Positions 7,650 through 15,307 of a stretch of DNA of 23,565 bases are shown here, piece by piece. Position numbers and translations under genes: made by a program. Source of the stretch: JBLMZW01 sp050259035. Its GTDB lineage: Bacteria > Bacillota > Syntrophomonadia > Syntrophomonadales > DTU052. The notes below the pieces were generated by a model. The model saw only the letters and a program-made list of their open reading frames with translations. It was not told the origin of the DNA and did not search any database. The stretch lies in assembly GCA_050259035.1 (NCBI GenBank), contig JBLMZW010000194.1, positions 1 to 23,565 of the forward strand, in the 5' to 3' direction. Within the stretch, counting starts at the first letter, position 1. Every line of letters starts with the position of its first letter.

Positions 7650-7670
7650 ATGACATATTAATTATGCCAT
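7650..7670 (-). promoter_or_regulatory. Candidate operator dyad before the permease gene
   Basis: ATGACATA (7650-7657) and TATGCCAT (7663-7670) form an inverted repeat with seven of eight positions matching and five bases between. It lies between a TATAAT -10 box on the minus strand (7701-7706) and the gene's ribosome binding site, where a bound repressor would block transcription. It does not resemble the ModE site as I know it. Confidence 0.4.
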
Positions 7671-7700
7671 TGAACCGAACTTCTTAAAAGCCCCGCGGGT

Positions 7701-7706
7701 ATTATA
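7701..7706 (-). promoter_or_regulatory. -10 box for the MOT1-like permease gene
   Basis: A TATAAT on the minus strand, about 70 bases before the chosen ATG. No matching -35 was found at the usual distance, so this is a partial promoter call that may depend on an activator. Confidence 0.35.
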
Positions 7707-7849
7707 AGGAAATAACGTAAAGATATACCGCATCTAGGGTAGATTAAACGATAAAATAGAAAGTATATTCGTAAAAACAAAGAGTTTGGCAGGAATTTCA
7801 GCTATAAGGAGCGAAAAAGTTCACACCACCGGAAAAGGGGTGATAAATT

Positions 7850-8671
7850 GTGAAAATAAATAAAACCAGTATTGTTAAAGTTAGCCTGGTAATGGCCGTA
7901 GTTTTGGTGGCTATTCTGATGCCGGATCATAAAATTCTGCCCTTTGTTCTTTTGGCATCGGTACCGGTACTTACACCGAGTAGTGTAACTGTTATGCTGG
8001 ATGGAAAAAGAATTAGGTTCCCTGATCAGAAACCGGATTTGGTAGAAGAGGTTGTTATGATTCCCTTAAGGTTTGTTATTGAGGCTTTAGCAGGCGAGAT
8101 ATCCTGGAGTAAACGAAAACGCTGCGCGGAAATTAAGTGGAAAGGGAATAATATAAGTATTAAAGGCACCAGCAGCAAAGTACTAATAAATAATTCAGCC
8201 AAAGAAATGAAACATCAGGTTCAAATAAAACAAAAACGGGTTATGGTTCCGTTGGAATTTTTCAGTGAGATAATGGAACTAAAAAAGGTGGAGTGGTTTG
8301 AGCTCACCAGAACGGTGGTTATTACTGAAGCGGACGAACCTCGCTCCACGTATAAATACAAGGATTATACCATGGCAAAGGAAAGTACGTTATATAGCAT
8401 CAACTTTCCGGTAGAGGATGAAGGCGGGGTAGAAGTCGAGATTTTTGTTAATCTGGATGAGTTTCTTCCCTCACAATACGAGGAACTGGTAACCATGCTG
8501 GACAGCAAATTCGGCCCGGAAATCACTCATCAGATAGTAAACTACGCGAAACAAAAAAAGGATGCGGAGCCAGGTCTGGAGAATAAACGTTTCCTTAGTG
8601 CTAAAGGCTACCGGGTATTTGTTGAATCATCTCCAGGTGAACCCCGTGTCTGGATTTCTGTCCTAAAATGA
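7850..8671 (+). CDS. Exported protein with copper amine oxidase N-terminal-like (stalk) domain
   Basis: GTG at 7850 follows GGGGTGA. Residues 1 to about 40 form a signal peptide or membrane anchor with lysines in front. From about residue 45 to 160 come two short beta-rich repeats with the marker phrases VTVMLDGKRI, MIPLRFVIEALAGEISWSKRK and RVMVPLEFFSEIMELKKVEW, typical of the Cu_amine_oxidN1 'stalk' domain, which is common in exported proteins of Clostridia and is not itself an oxidase. The C-terminal 110 residues are charged and unassigned; no catalytic motif was seen. It is probably envelope-located, perhaps through wall or polymer contact (inference). It stands alone, divergent from the permease and followed by the tRNA cluster. 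Confidence 0.8.
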   Translation: MKINKTSIVKVSLVMAVVLVAILMPDHKILPFVLLASVPVLTPSSVTVMLDGKRIRFPDQKPDLVEEVVMIPLRFVIEALAGEISWSKRKRCAEIKWKGNNISIKGTSSKVLINNSAKEMKHQVQIKQKRVMVPLEFFSEIMELKKVEWFELTRTVVITEADEPRSTYKYKDYTMAKESTLYSINFPVEDEGGVEVEIFVNLDEFLPSQYEELVTMLDSKFGPEITHQIVNYAKQKKDAEPGLENKRFLSAKGYRVFVESSPGEPRVWISVLK

Positions 8672-8744
8672 TAGGGGTCAACAAAATGGCATAGCGACAA
8701 CAATCGGGCGTCAATTATAGTGTTAAACTGGAATGGATCTGATA

Positions 8745-8773
8745 TTGAAAACCCGAAGTTGACGTTGTATAAT
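8745..8773 (+). promoter_or_regulatory. tRNA cluster promoter
   Basis: TTGAAA (8745-8750), a 17-base spacer and a perfect TATAAT (8768-8773), eleven bases before the first tRNA. It likely drives all six tRNA genes up to the terminator at 9368-9391. Confidence 0.75.
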
Positions 8774-8783
8774 AGTTAAGCGT

Positions 8784-8857
8784 GCGGGTGTAGCTCAATG
8801 GTAGAGCCCCAGCCTTCCAAGCTGGTTGCGAGGGTCCGATTCCCTTCACCCGCTCCA
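8784..8857 (+). tRNA. tRNA-Gly(TCC)
   Basis: The acceptor stem GCGGGTG/CACCCGC closes fully, the anticodon loop CTTCCAA gives anticodon TCC, the T-loop GTCCGATTC region is standard, and CCA is encoded at 8855-8857. First gene of the cluster. Confidence 0.97.
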
Positions 8858-8863
8858 TTTTTT

Positions 8864-8940
8864 GTCCCCGTAGCTCAGCTGGACAGAGCAACGGCCTTCT
8901 AAGCCGTGGGTCGGGGGTTCGAATCCCTCCGGGGACGCCA
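8864..8940 (+). tRNA. tRNA-Arg(TCT)
   Basis: The acceptor stem GTCCCCG/CGGGGAC closes fully; stem ACGGC/GCCGT holds loop CTTCTAA with anticodon TCT; TTCGAAT T-loop; CCA is encoded. It lies only six bases after tRNA-Gly. Confidence 0.97.
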
Positions 8941-8947
8941 TGATATG

Positions 8948-9024
8948 GTGGGCGTAGCTCAGTTGGATAGAGCATCAGATTGTGGCTCTGGGGGTCGTGG
9001 GTTCAAGTCCCATCGCCCACCCCA
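8948..9024 (+). tRNA. tRNA-His(GTG)
   Basis: The acceptor stem GTGGGCG/CGCCCAC closes fully and the loop TTGTGGC has anticodon GTG. The G at 8947 sits in the -1 position opposite the C discriminator (9021), the identity element expected of histidine tRNA. CCA is encoded at 9022-9024. Confidence 0.96.
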
Positions 9025-9069
9025 TTAATCTTGACATTAGCATCAATAATCTTATATACTCAGAAACGT

Positions 9070-9144
9070 TGGGGTGTCGCCAAATGGTAAGGCAACGGAC
9101 TCTGACTCCGTCATCTGTTGGTTCGACTCCAGCCACCCCAGCCA
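9070..9144 (+). tRNA. tRNA-Gln(CTG)
   Basis: The acceptor stem TGGGGTG/CACCCCA, anticodon loop CTCTGAC with anticodon CTG, G discriminator and encoded CCA. The U1-A72 pair is typical of glutamine tRNA. It is nearly the same sequence as the next gene. Confidence 0.96.
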
Positions 9145-9186
9145 TTTTATTCTTAATATAACTTAAGCCCGAGAATATGATTATTC

Positions 9187-9261
9187 TGGGGTGTAGCCAA
9201 GTGGTAAGGCAACGGACTTTGACTCCGTCATGCGTTGGTTCGAATCCAGCCACCCCAGCCA
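9187..9261 (+). tRNA. tRNA-Gln(TTG)
   Basis: The same acceptor stem as the preceding gene, loop CTTTGAC with anticodon TTG, and encoded CCA. The two Gln genes differ at only a few positions in the D-arm, anticodon, variable and T regions, which suggests tandem duplication followed by anticodon change. Confidence 0.96.
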
Positions 9262-9279
9262 CTTTAGAATAAGAATTGT

Positions 9280-9355
9280 GGGCCATTAGCTCAGTCGGCA
9301 GAGCACCTGACTTTTAATCAGGGTGTCGGTGGTTCGAGTCCACCATGGCTCACCA
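9280..9355 (+). tRNA. tRNA-Lys(TTT)
   Basis: The acceptor stem GGGCCAT/ATGGCTC (one G-U pair), stem CCTGA/TCAGG with loop CTTTTAA and anticodon TTT, TTCGAGT T-loop, and encoded CCA at 9353-9355. Last gene of the cluster. Confidence 0.97.
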
Positions 9356-9367
9356 TTATGAATATAG

Positions 9368-9391
9368 AACCCGCCTTCAGGCGGGTTTTTT
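9368..9391 (+). terminator. Intrinsic terminator of the tRNA cluster
   Basis: AACCCGCC (9368-9375) pairs with GGCGGGTT (9380-9387) around TTCA and runs into six Ts. It lies twelve bases after tRNA-Lys. Confidence 0.93.
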
Positions 9392-9437
9392 CATTATGTT
9401 TAATTTTATAGCTTCCCTGGTCAAAATATGTTTATAC

Positions 9438-9468
9438 AAAAAAACGGGAGAGGTTAAAAACCTCCCCG
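9438..9468 (-). terminator. Intrinsic terminator of the ceramidase gene
   Basis: Read on the minus strand, CGGGGAGGTT pairs with AACCTCTCCCG (one bulged base) and is followed by seven Ts. It lies just after the ceramidase stop codon. Confidence 0.88.
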
Positions 9469-9495
9469 AAATATTTTTATTAATTTTTTAATCTT

Positions 9496-11625
9496 TTAAT
9501 TGACCATGAAAACTCGGGAAACTCCCGTATAAGACTTTATTTTGCCGGTCCATCGGTCTTTGTAATACCCGTCATGAGTTACCCGGTAAGTTCCTGCTTC
9601 GGTCGAACTATCAGTTTGCCATTCCACTGTTACCTGGGAGGTACCGAGTAAAGCGTCTTTTCTCTCCCACCGCAGGATGGTGTTTACATCCCAATCATAT
9701 GCAACAGGAACCCACTTACCCTTGACCAGTTTTTCTACCCGAAGGAAGCTTGATTGAGTCTTAAAGTTGTTTCTTAAGTGTCCGCCCCAGAATTTTACTA
9801 CGACATTATCACCTTTTTTGTATTTGGCATTAGCATTTTGAGCGACACTTCCAAACTTTTTGCCCAGAGGTACGTCATCCCATACCACCCGGGCTCCCAA
9901 ACTGACCTGATGAGTGCTTATGTCAGCGGGAGTAGGCCCAGAATCAACTGTGGTGTTATTAACCATTGCCTGGGCTAACTCATCAAACTCCTGAATGTAG
10001 GCGGGCAGGGTCCATTTACCGAAGTGAGTGCATGCCCCCTCGTAATGCTGGGCTGTGTATTCTTCCGGTGTGGAAATATAATGCTCGTAAGCGTTGGCTA
10101 ACCCGGCGACTACCACTGTGCAGCCGGGAGTACTTTGCTCCAAGGTATTCTTAACGGTTTCAGTTAAACGGCGGCTAGCCATAGTGGTTATTTCGCTAGG
10201 AACCCCCAGAATATAAAGTTGACCTATCTTAATAATTTGTACGGGAATAACCTGTGGAGTCCAGGGATCGGGATTTCCGGTAGCAGTTGAGAATAATACT
10301 GGTTTGGGGTATTGCTGCTCCCAGGCTTCTTCATTGGTTCCTACCACTGGTCCAAACCACGGTGTGAACTTAATGATAAACTGGACTACGCCTAAAAATC
10401 CGGTAATAGGATAATCATCGGCAACCATTCCCTCTTTGAAGAAGGGAAGGTCACTGGGACCGTCTTCAGCCCCGGCAGCCTGTGAATAACCTACTGCCGC
10501 AGGGTAAGTGCGCTGTGGACCGTTTCCTGTGTACTTACCATCAATCTGCACATTCCACATATCGACCCACTGATGCCGGTAATCAATACCGCCTGCAAGT
10601 TTAGTAGTAGCAGAAGTAAACAACTCTTTTGCCTTCGTATACTGTTTTTCGCCGGCATAGGCACAACTTTGAAAATCGTCAGTCCCGTACCCTTCTTCAC
10701 CACCATTGATATTAGGAGATGAGTCACCTTCGGCCCCTTGGGTAAAAGCAGCGACAAAGGTCTTCTTGGCCGTATAATTGGTTTTCATTTCTTTTTCGAA
10801 CAGATATTCTGCGTATCCTTTGTTGTCGCTGCTAATCAGAAGGTTGTCATGCCCAAAAGACGTGTTATGAACTCCGAACCAGTTTAACTCTCCTATGGGA
10901 GTACCGGCGGAGTTAACCAGCTTAATCAAGGTCATGGTTTTATCCACATTATCTTCGTAACGGCTTCTTTCTTCGGCGGGATTTGTTTCATAAGCCGGAA
11001 GGGAACGGTTAATTGAGGTTCCATCCAGACGCCCGCTATTGATATAGATGTCCCCTGGCTCCAGGTTATCGTGGGCATTCTTTATAGAATTATAAATACC
11101 GTCGACAATGCAGTTATAATTCTCTTTATCAAAACCAAGACAGGAAATATTATAAAGTGCATAGTAGGAATAACCACCTGGACCGGAATGGGTATGGTTA
11201 GCATTCATTAAGACATTCTCGTAGGAGTACAAATCACCGTACTTGGCTTGAAGCTTTTTAATAACACCCTCTCTAACAGACAGAAAGACCTGACCTAGAT
11301 CAGTACTGACAAAAACCACTCGTTTTCCGGTATTTGGATCAACGATAATGAAGGCACGAGAACGAAGCCTGGTATGTATTCCGGCTGTCTGCTGATCGGA
11401 CTTGGCCATCCCCATCATTACTGCTTCAGCGGCTGGTCCGGTAATATCATATATACCGGTACCAACAAGATAATTACCTGCGCCGGATTTAACTGCCTTT
11501 TTGGCTACGTAGGCATTATCACCGGTTAGACTAGGGATACTAAAAGCCATAATTAGTGCCAGACATAGTAAAATGTTTAGTATTCTTGTTTTTCTTTTCC
11601 CCATGGTCATTAACACCCTTAACAT
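9496..11625 (-). CDS. Secreted neutral/alkaline ceramidase family hydrolase
   Basis: A member of the neutral/alkaline non-lysosomal ceramidase family, zinc enzymes that cleave the N-acyl bond of ceramide to a sphingoid base and fatty acid. Residues about 10-35 are a signal peptide. The catalytic domain begins at YLVGTGIYDITGP (52-64); NANHTHSGPGG (141-151) and GVHNTS (251-256) carry zinc-binding His residues, and GDSSPN (300-305) matches the family's GDxSPN, making Ser303 the equivalent of the Pseudomonas nucleophile. The last 120 residues or so are the usual C-terminal beta domain, ending in a RVTHDGYYKD-like segment. Length (709) is normal. The ATG at 11625 abuts a G-run; an in-frame ATG at 11610 preceded by AAGGGTG is an equally good start. 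Monocistronic, with its own terminator. Family clear; natural substrate not proven. Confidence 0.93.
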   Translation of the reverse strand: MLRVLMTMGKRKTRILNILLCLALIMAFSIPSLTGDNAYVAKKAVKSGAGNYLVGTGIYDITGPAAEAVMMGMAKSDQQTAGIHTRLRSRAFIIVDPNTGKRVVFVSTDLGQVFLSVREGVIKKLQAKYGDLYSYENVLMNANHTHSGPGGYSYYALYNISCLGFDKENYNCIVDGIYNSIKNAHDNLEPGDIYINSGRLDGTSINRSLPAYETNPAEERSRYEDNVDKTMTLIKLVNSAGTPIGELNWFGVHNTSFGHDNLLISSDNKGYAEYLFEKEMKTNYTAKKTFVAAFTQGAEGDSSPNINGGEEGYGTDDFQSCAYAGEKQYTKAKELFTSATTKLAGGIDYRHQWVDMWNVQIDGKYTGNGPQRTYPAAVGYSQAAGAEDGPSDLPFFKEGMVADDYPITGFLGVVQFIIKFTPWFGPVVGTNEEAWEQQYPKPVLFSTATGNPDPWTPQVIPVQIIKIGQLYILGVPSEITTMASRRLTETVKNTLEQSTPGCTVVVAGLANAYEHYISTPEEYTAQHYEGACTHFGKWTLPAYIQEFDELAQAMVNNTTVDSGPTPADISTHQVSLGARVVWDDVPLGKKFGSVAQNANAKYKKGDNVVVKFWGGHLRNNFKTQSSFLRVEKLVKGKWVPVAYDWDVNTILRWERKDALLGTSQVTVEWQTDSSTEAGTYRVTHDGYYKDRWTGKIKSYTGVSRVFMVN

Positions 11626-11739
11626 CCCCCCCTTTTATTGGCGCTGACAATTAAACAGATATCGTCCCCCTCCCTAAACTGTTTCTATATGAATATAAAT
11701 ATTTGCATTTAACCTGGGAAAAAAGTGACTGTGAAAGGT

Positions 11740-11841
11740 CCTGGCGTGACTTTAGTATAGATAGGAGCATCTGTTTGCGAATGCCCAGGCGGGACTGGTA
11801 AGTCCCACAATAAGATAATATAAACATCTGTAACCAGATGT
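11740..11841. other. Cluster of three hairpins upstream of the ceramidase gene
   Basis: CCTGGC (11740-11745) can pair with GCCCAGG (11783-11789) around a 37-base loop; GGGACT/AGTCCC (11791-11796 with 11801-11806) has loop GGTA; ACATCTG/CAGATGT (11824-11830 with 11835-11841) has loop TAAC. On the minus strand the group lies 115 to 216 bases before the ceramidase start, where a leader element would sit. No known riboswitch core was recognised. Confidence 0.35.
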
Positions 11842-12142
11842 AGAAATTTATCCAATTATAATCATTATCTATTATAGAAGAGATTAATGCAATCAGAAAT
11901 AAACTCTTCCATAATTACTTACTATAAATATATTGTGGATGATTCTTAATTTGTAACTAGGAAAACAAAAAACAATAAAAAAACAATAATAAAACCTTCA
12001 TAACTGCAGTCCGGATTAGTTGATCATGAGACTGTTCTTTTGCTACTTTCGAATTTATTTTTAGGCAATGAATCGTTTAACGCCTAATGGTCCTATTAAG
12101 AAAAATAATTTGGGACTTTAGGAAGAATTATTCGAAGAATGA

Positions 12143-12151
12143 TGGTATACT
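12143..12151 (+). promoter_or_regulatory. Extended -10 promoter of the SGNH/CARDB gene
   Basis: TGGTATACT matches an extended -10 (TGn plus TATACT), 65 bases before the ATG at 12217. There is no good -35 box. Confidence 0.45.
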
Positions 12152-12216
12152 TTGGGTAAGACGGCTAGACTAGGGAGATGTTACTTTTCAAACTTAAATT
12201 GGAAGGGGGCGCATTA

Positions 12217-13785
12217 ATGTTTGGATTTAAAAAAGTGTCTATAGTTCTGACGTTAGTTTTCATCCTACAGATGATAATATGTCTTCCCGTACTGGCAGTT
12301 AATACAATGCACGAAGCTAAGGAATCGAACTCAAGTGCAATTATCATTGATCATAACAGTACCAAACTTACTCAGATACCAGCGGAATGGATTGTAGAGG
12401 CAAAAGAAAACTTACATATTGCTTACGGCCATACCTCTCACGGCAGCCAGATTATTTCCGGGATGGAGGGTTTGGTCGATTTTAAGGACGAGACCTATGC
12501 TTTTAACAACGGTGGTACTGACGGGAAATTGGATTTAAGGGATTCGGTGTTTTCCGGGGCCTACGATCTTGGAAATCCTGACCGGACAGCCTGGGTTCAA
12601 GCCACTAAGGATTACTTAAAGGATCACTCAGACGTAAATGTTGTCATGTGGTCTTGGTGTGGGCAGGTCGGATGGGCAACCGCACAAGATATTGATTTGT
12701 ATCTTAGTCAGATGAATAATCTGGAGTCCCAATATCCGAATGTACGTTTTGTTTATATGACCGGCCATTTGGATGGCACGGGAGTTTCAGGCAATTTAAA
12801 CCAAAGAAACGAGCAGATTCGTACATATTGCCGGACAAATAATAAGATATTATATGACTTTGCCGATATTGAAAGCTATGATCCCGACGGGGTCGGGTAC
12901 CTGGACAAGAACGCCGATGACGGATGCAACTACGACAGCGACGCTAATGGCAGCCTGGACAAAAACTGGGCAATTGATTGGCAAAACGGCCATACTTTAG
13001 GCGTTGATTGGTACCAGTGTGATTCAGCCCATAGCCAGCCTTTAAACGCTAATATGAAAGCCTATGCCGCCTGGTGGCTTTTCGCCCGATTGGGAGGATG
13101 GCAAAATAGTGATCCAGTGGTAGATGGTTTAAACTTTTCGGTTCAGGTAAGGAGCCCAGTGTCCTCCTTGAAAACCGGTAGTAAAGCACTACTGGAATCC
13201 GTTGTCATAAACAGCGGGAATGGGGTTACTCCGAATACACAGGGTTCATTTTATTTAAATGATATCTTGCTGAAGACAATAAGCATTGGAAGGTTAAAAA
13301 GCGGTAAACAAAAGGTCATACGGACCAGACTTGATATACCAATCTCAGCACCTCAGGGGTCGACTAGTCTCAAGTTTCAAGTAGAAGGGATACCGGGAGA
13401 AAGTAATATTGAAGACAATCAAGCGGTAACCGAGGTAGATGTAATTCGTCCTGATCTCACGATCACAAGTATAACTCCAAAAGGGAAAATCCTGTTAGGA
13501 AAAACGGTTGCGGTTGACATCCAGGTAAGCAACCTGACAACAGCAGTTGCGAAGAAAATTACGCTTATTCTAATGGCACCGTCTCCTGACGGCTCAACCA
13601 ATATATTACTGGGAACCAAGAAAATATCCTCTATAGGTGAGGGGACCAAGAAAGTCACTATGAGGATTAAGATAACTGATCAATATGAGCCGGGGAAGTT
13701 CTATCTTGGAGCTAAAATCGACCCGGATAATACTATACCTGAAGCAAACGAGGATAACAACGAACTTGCTTGGTACCCTGAATAG
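12217..13785 (+). CDS. Exported SGNH-hydrolase-like protein with two CARDB domains
   Basis: The start is ATG 12217, seven bases after GGAAGGGGG; the frame opens earlier (12178) but without a ribosome binding site. Residues 1-28 are a signal peptide ending near VLAV. Residues about 40-295 form one domain with AYGHTSHGS (69-77), WSWCGQ (145-150), TGHLDG (182-187) and DSAH (269-272); the order of a Ser-containing block, a GH block and a DxxH block recalls SGNH/GDSL hydrolases, but this is my reading by eye. An EF-hand-like loop, DSDANGSLD (240-248), may bind calcium. Residues about 300-410 and 411-522 are two CARDB-type beta domains, the second ending in the typical DPDNTIPEANEDNN. CARDB domains mediate adhesion or substrate contact in exported proteins. 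The substrate is unknown. Confidence 0.72.
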   Translation: MFGFKKVSIVLTLVFILQMIICLPVLAVNTMHEAKESNSSAIIIDHNSTKLTQIPAEWIVEAKENLHIAYGHTSHGSQIISGMEGLVDFKDETYAFNNGGTDGKLDLRDSVFSGAYDLGNPDRTAWVQATKDYLKDHSDVNVVMWSWCGQVGWATAQDIDLYLSQMNNLESQYPNVRFVYMTGHLDGTGVSGNLNQRNEQIRTYCRTNNKILYDFADIESYDPDGVGYLDKNADDGCNYDSDANGSLDKNWAIDWQNGHTLGVDWYQCDSAHSQPLNANMKAYAAWWLFARLGGWQNSDPVVDGLNFSVQVRSPVSSLKTGSKALLESVVINSGNGVTPNTQGSFYLNDILLKTISIGRLKSGKQKVIRTRLDIPISAPQGSTSLKFQVEGIPGESNIEDNQAVTEVDVIRPDLTITSITPKGKILLGKTVAVDIQVSNLTTAVAKKITLILMAPSPDGSTNILLGTKKISSIGEGTKKVTMRIKITDQYEPGKFYLGAKIDPDNTIPEANEDNNELAWYPE

Positions 13786-13796
13786 CCATTAAAGAA

Positions 13797-13830
13797 AATA
13801 AAAACCGGGCTTATGCCCGGTTTTTATTTT
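13797..13830. terminator. Bidirectional terminator between SGNH/CARDB gene and proA
   Basis: AAAACCGGGC (13801-13810) pairs with GCCCGGTTTT (13815-13824) around TTAT, with T-rich sequence after it on both strands. It serves the two convergent genes. Confidence 0.9.
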
Positions 13831-15092
13831 TATTCACGAATCTGGCCGTCACCATAAATGATAAACTTAGTGGTTGTTAATTCCGGTAATCCCATTGGCC
13901 CTCGCGCATGTAGTTTTTGAGTGCTGATTCCCATTTCCGCACCGAACCCAAACACATTACCATCGGTGAATCGGGTGGAAGCGTTAGCGTAAACCGCAGC
14001 CGCATCCACAGCGGACATGAATTGGCGAACACTGCTGTAATCTTGACTGACTATGGCTTCGCTGTGCCCGGTCCCGTGCGTATTAATATGGTTAATTGCC
14101 TCCTCCAAACTACCCACCACTTTAACAGCCAAAATCAGGTCCAGGTATTCCTCATCCCAATCCTTATCAGTTGCGGGAACTAGTCCTGGTACAATCTGAC
14201 GGGCTTTTTCACAGGCCCTTATTTCTACTCCGGCATCCCTCAATTGGGCCAGCATGGCGGGAAGGAATAATTCGGCTATGTCTTGGTGGACGAGAAGGGT
14301 TTCAGCCGCATTGCATACCGATGGGCGTTGTACTTTGGCGTTAAACATTATCCTTTGAGCCTTTTCCAGATCAGCTGCAGCATCTATATATACATGGCAA
14401 TTGCCCACTCCGGTCATGATATAGGGCACGGTTGCGTTCCCGATTACAACTTGCTTAAGTCCTTTGCCCCCGCGGGGAATTATTACGTCGAGATAGTCGT
14501 TCATTTTCATCATTAAAACAACTGCTTGACGATCTTCACTGTCTACCAATTGAATACTGCCATCAGGAATTCCATTAGCAATAGCAGCATCAGAAATGAT
14601 ACGAGTAATAATGCGATTGGAATTTAAAGCCTCCTCACCACCCCGAAGAATAATGGCGTTGCCTGCTTTTAGGCAGAGCGCAGCTGCGTCAGCTGTGACA
14701 TTGGGCCGGGACTCATATACCAAGCCCACGACACCGATGGGAGTTCTAATCCTTCCCACTTCCAAACCGTTGGGACGGCGAGTCATGCCTAAAACCTGGC
14801 CAACTGGATCCGGTAAGGCAGCTATCTCACGAATACCCTGGGCCATATCCTTAATACGACCTTTATTCAGGGTTAAGCGTTCCAAAAGGGCTGAACTAAG
14901 ACCTTGTTCTTTACCAAGTGCAACGTCTAAACCATTTGCTGTAATTATTTCGTCTGTTTTGGCTTCCAACAAGTCAGCCATAGCCATTAAAGCCTGGTTT
15001 TTAGTCGTTGTTGCAGTGGTGGCCAGGATTCTTGATGCGATTTTGGCCTTTTTTCCTAACTCGGTTAGCATGTTTTGTAAACCAGTGGTCAC
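13830..15092 (-). CDS. proA: Glutamate-5-semialdehyde dehydrogenase (gamma-glutamyl phosphate reductase)
   Basis: The second enzyme of proline synthesis: NADPH-dependent reduction of gamma-glutamyl phosphate to glutamate semialdehyde, in the cytoplasm. It is an aldehyde-dehydrogenase-fold protein with the ProA landmarks PIGVVGLVYESRPNVTADA (118-136), AGNAIILRGG (143-152) and the catalytic Cys260 in QRPSVCNAAET. I place the start at GTG 15092, giving 420 residues, the usual size: GAGGAGAG lies eight bases upstream. The frame is open to 15146, but that region overlaps the probable promoter. No proB or proC is adjacent, so the pathway is dispersed or proB lies elsewhere. It shares a bidirectional terminator with the convergent neighbour. 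Confidence 0.96.
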   Translation of the reverse strand: MTTGLQNMLTELGKKAKIASRILATTATTTKNQALMAMADLLEAKTDEIITANGLDVALGKEQGLSSALLERLTLNKGRIKDMAQGIREIAALPDPVGQVLGMTRRPNGLEVGRIRTPIGVVGLVYESRPNVTADAAALCLKAGNAIILRGGEEALNSNRIITRIISDAAIANGIPDGSIQLVDSEDRQAVVLMMKMNDYLDVIIPRGGKGLKQVVIGNATVPYIMTGVGNCHVYIDAAADLEKAQRIMFNAKVQRPSVCNAAETLLVHQDIAELFLPAMLAQLRDAGVEIRACEKARQIVPGLVPATDKDWDEEYLDLILAVKVVGSLEEAINHINTHGTGHSEAIVSQDYSSVRQFMSAVDAAAVYANASTRFTDGNVFGFGAEMGISTQKLHARGPMGLPELTTTKFIIYGDGQIRE

Positions 15093-15119
15093 GTTTCCAC
15101 TCTCCTCGTAGCCTAGAAT

Positions 15120-15146
15120 ATTGTATCTATTGTATTTCAAAGTCAA
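15120..15146 (-). promoter_or_regulatory. Likely proA promoter
   Basis: On the minus strand TTGACT (15141-15146) precedes TACAAT (15120-15125) with a short 15-base spacer; a second TACAAT overlaps the spacer. It supports translation starting at GTG 15092 rather than further upstream. Confidence 0.4.
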
Positions 15147-15307
15147 AAAACTGTGAAGTATAAGTAAAAACTTTGGCTAACAGCTACGCCGGTATGCTAT
15201 TACAACGTCGTTATTATAAAGAAAAAGCAAAGATCCTTATGAAAATCTGGAACGTCCGACCTTGACTTCGAATAAAGTAAACTGACTAACGATTGGGGGG
15301 GATTCTT

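Larger units (their letters stand above)
11626..12216. other. AT-rich divergent intergenic region, about 590 bases
   Basis: No ORF with a ribosome binding site was found here. It must hold the promoters of the ceramidase (-) and of the SGNH/CARDB gene (+), plus the hairpin group at 11740-11841. Much of 11930-12010 is A-rich low-complexity sequence. Confidence 0.6.

Noticed and set aside
8715..8975. Minus-strand ORF of 86 codons with phrases like GIRTPDPRLRRPLL
   Set aside because: It lies antisense to the Gly and Arg tRNA genes; this is a well-known false protein produced by translating the reverse of tRNA genes.
8975..9286. Minus-strand ORF of 103 codons with two GVAGxEPTxDGVxVRCLT repeats
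   Set aside because: The repeats are the reverse complements of the two Gln tRNAs; not a protein gene.
14596..15111. Plus-strand ORF of 171 codons
   Set aside because: It is antisense to proA, which has all family motifs; composition is that of a shadow frame and it has no ribosome binding site.
15093..15146. Longer proA N terminus
   Set aside because: The extension overlaps the probable promoter and contains the ribosome binding site of GTG 15092; the shorter form matches the usual ProA length.
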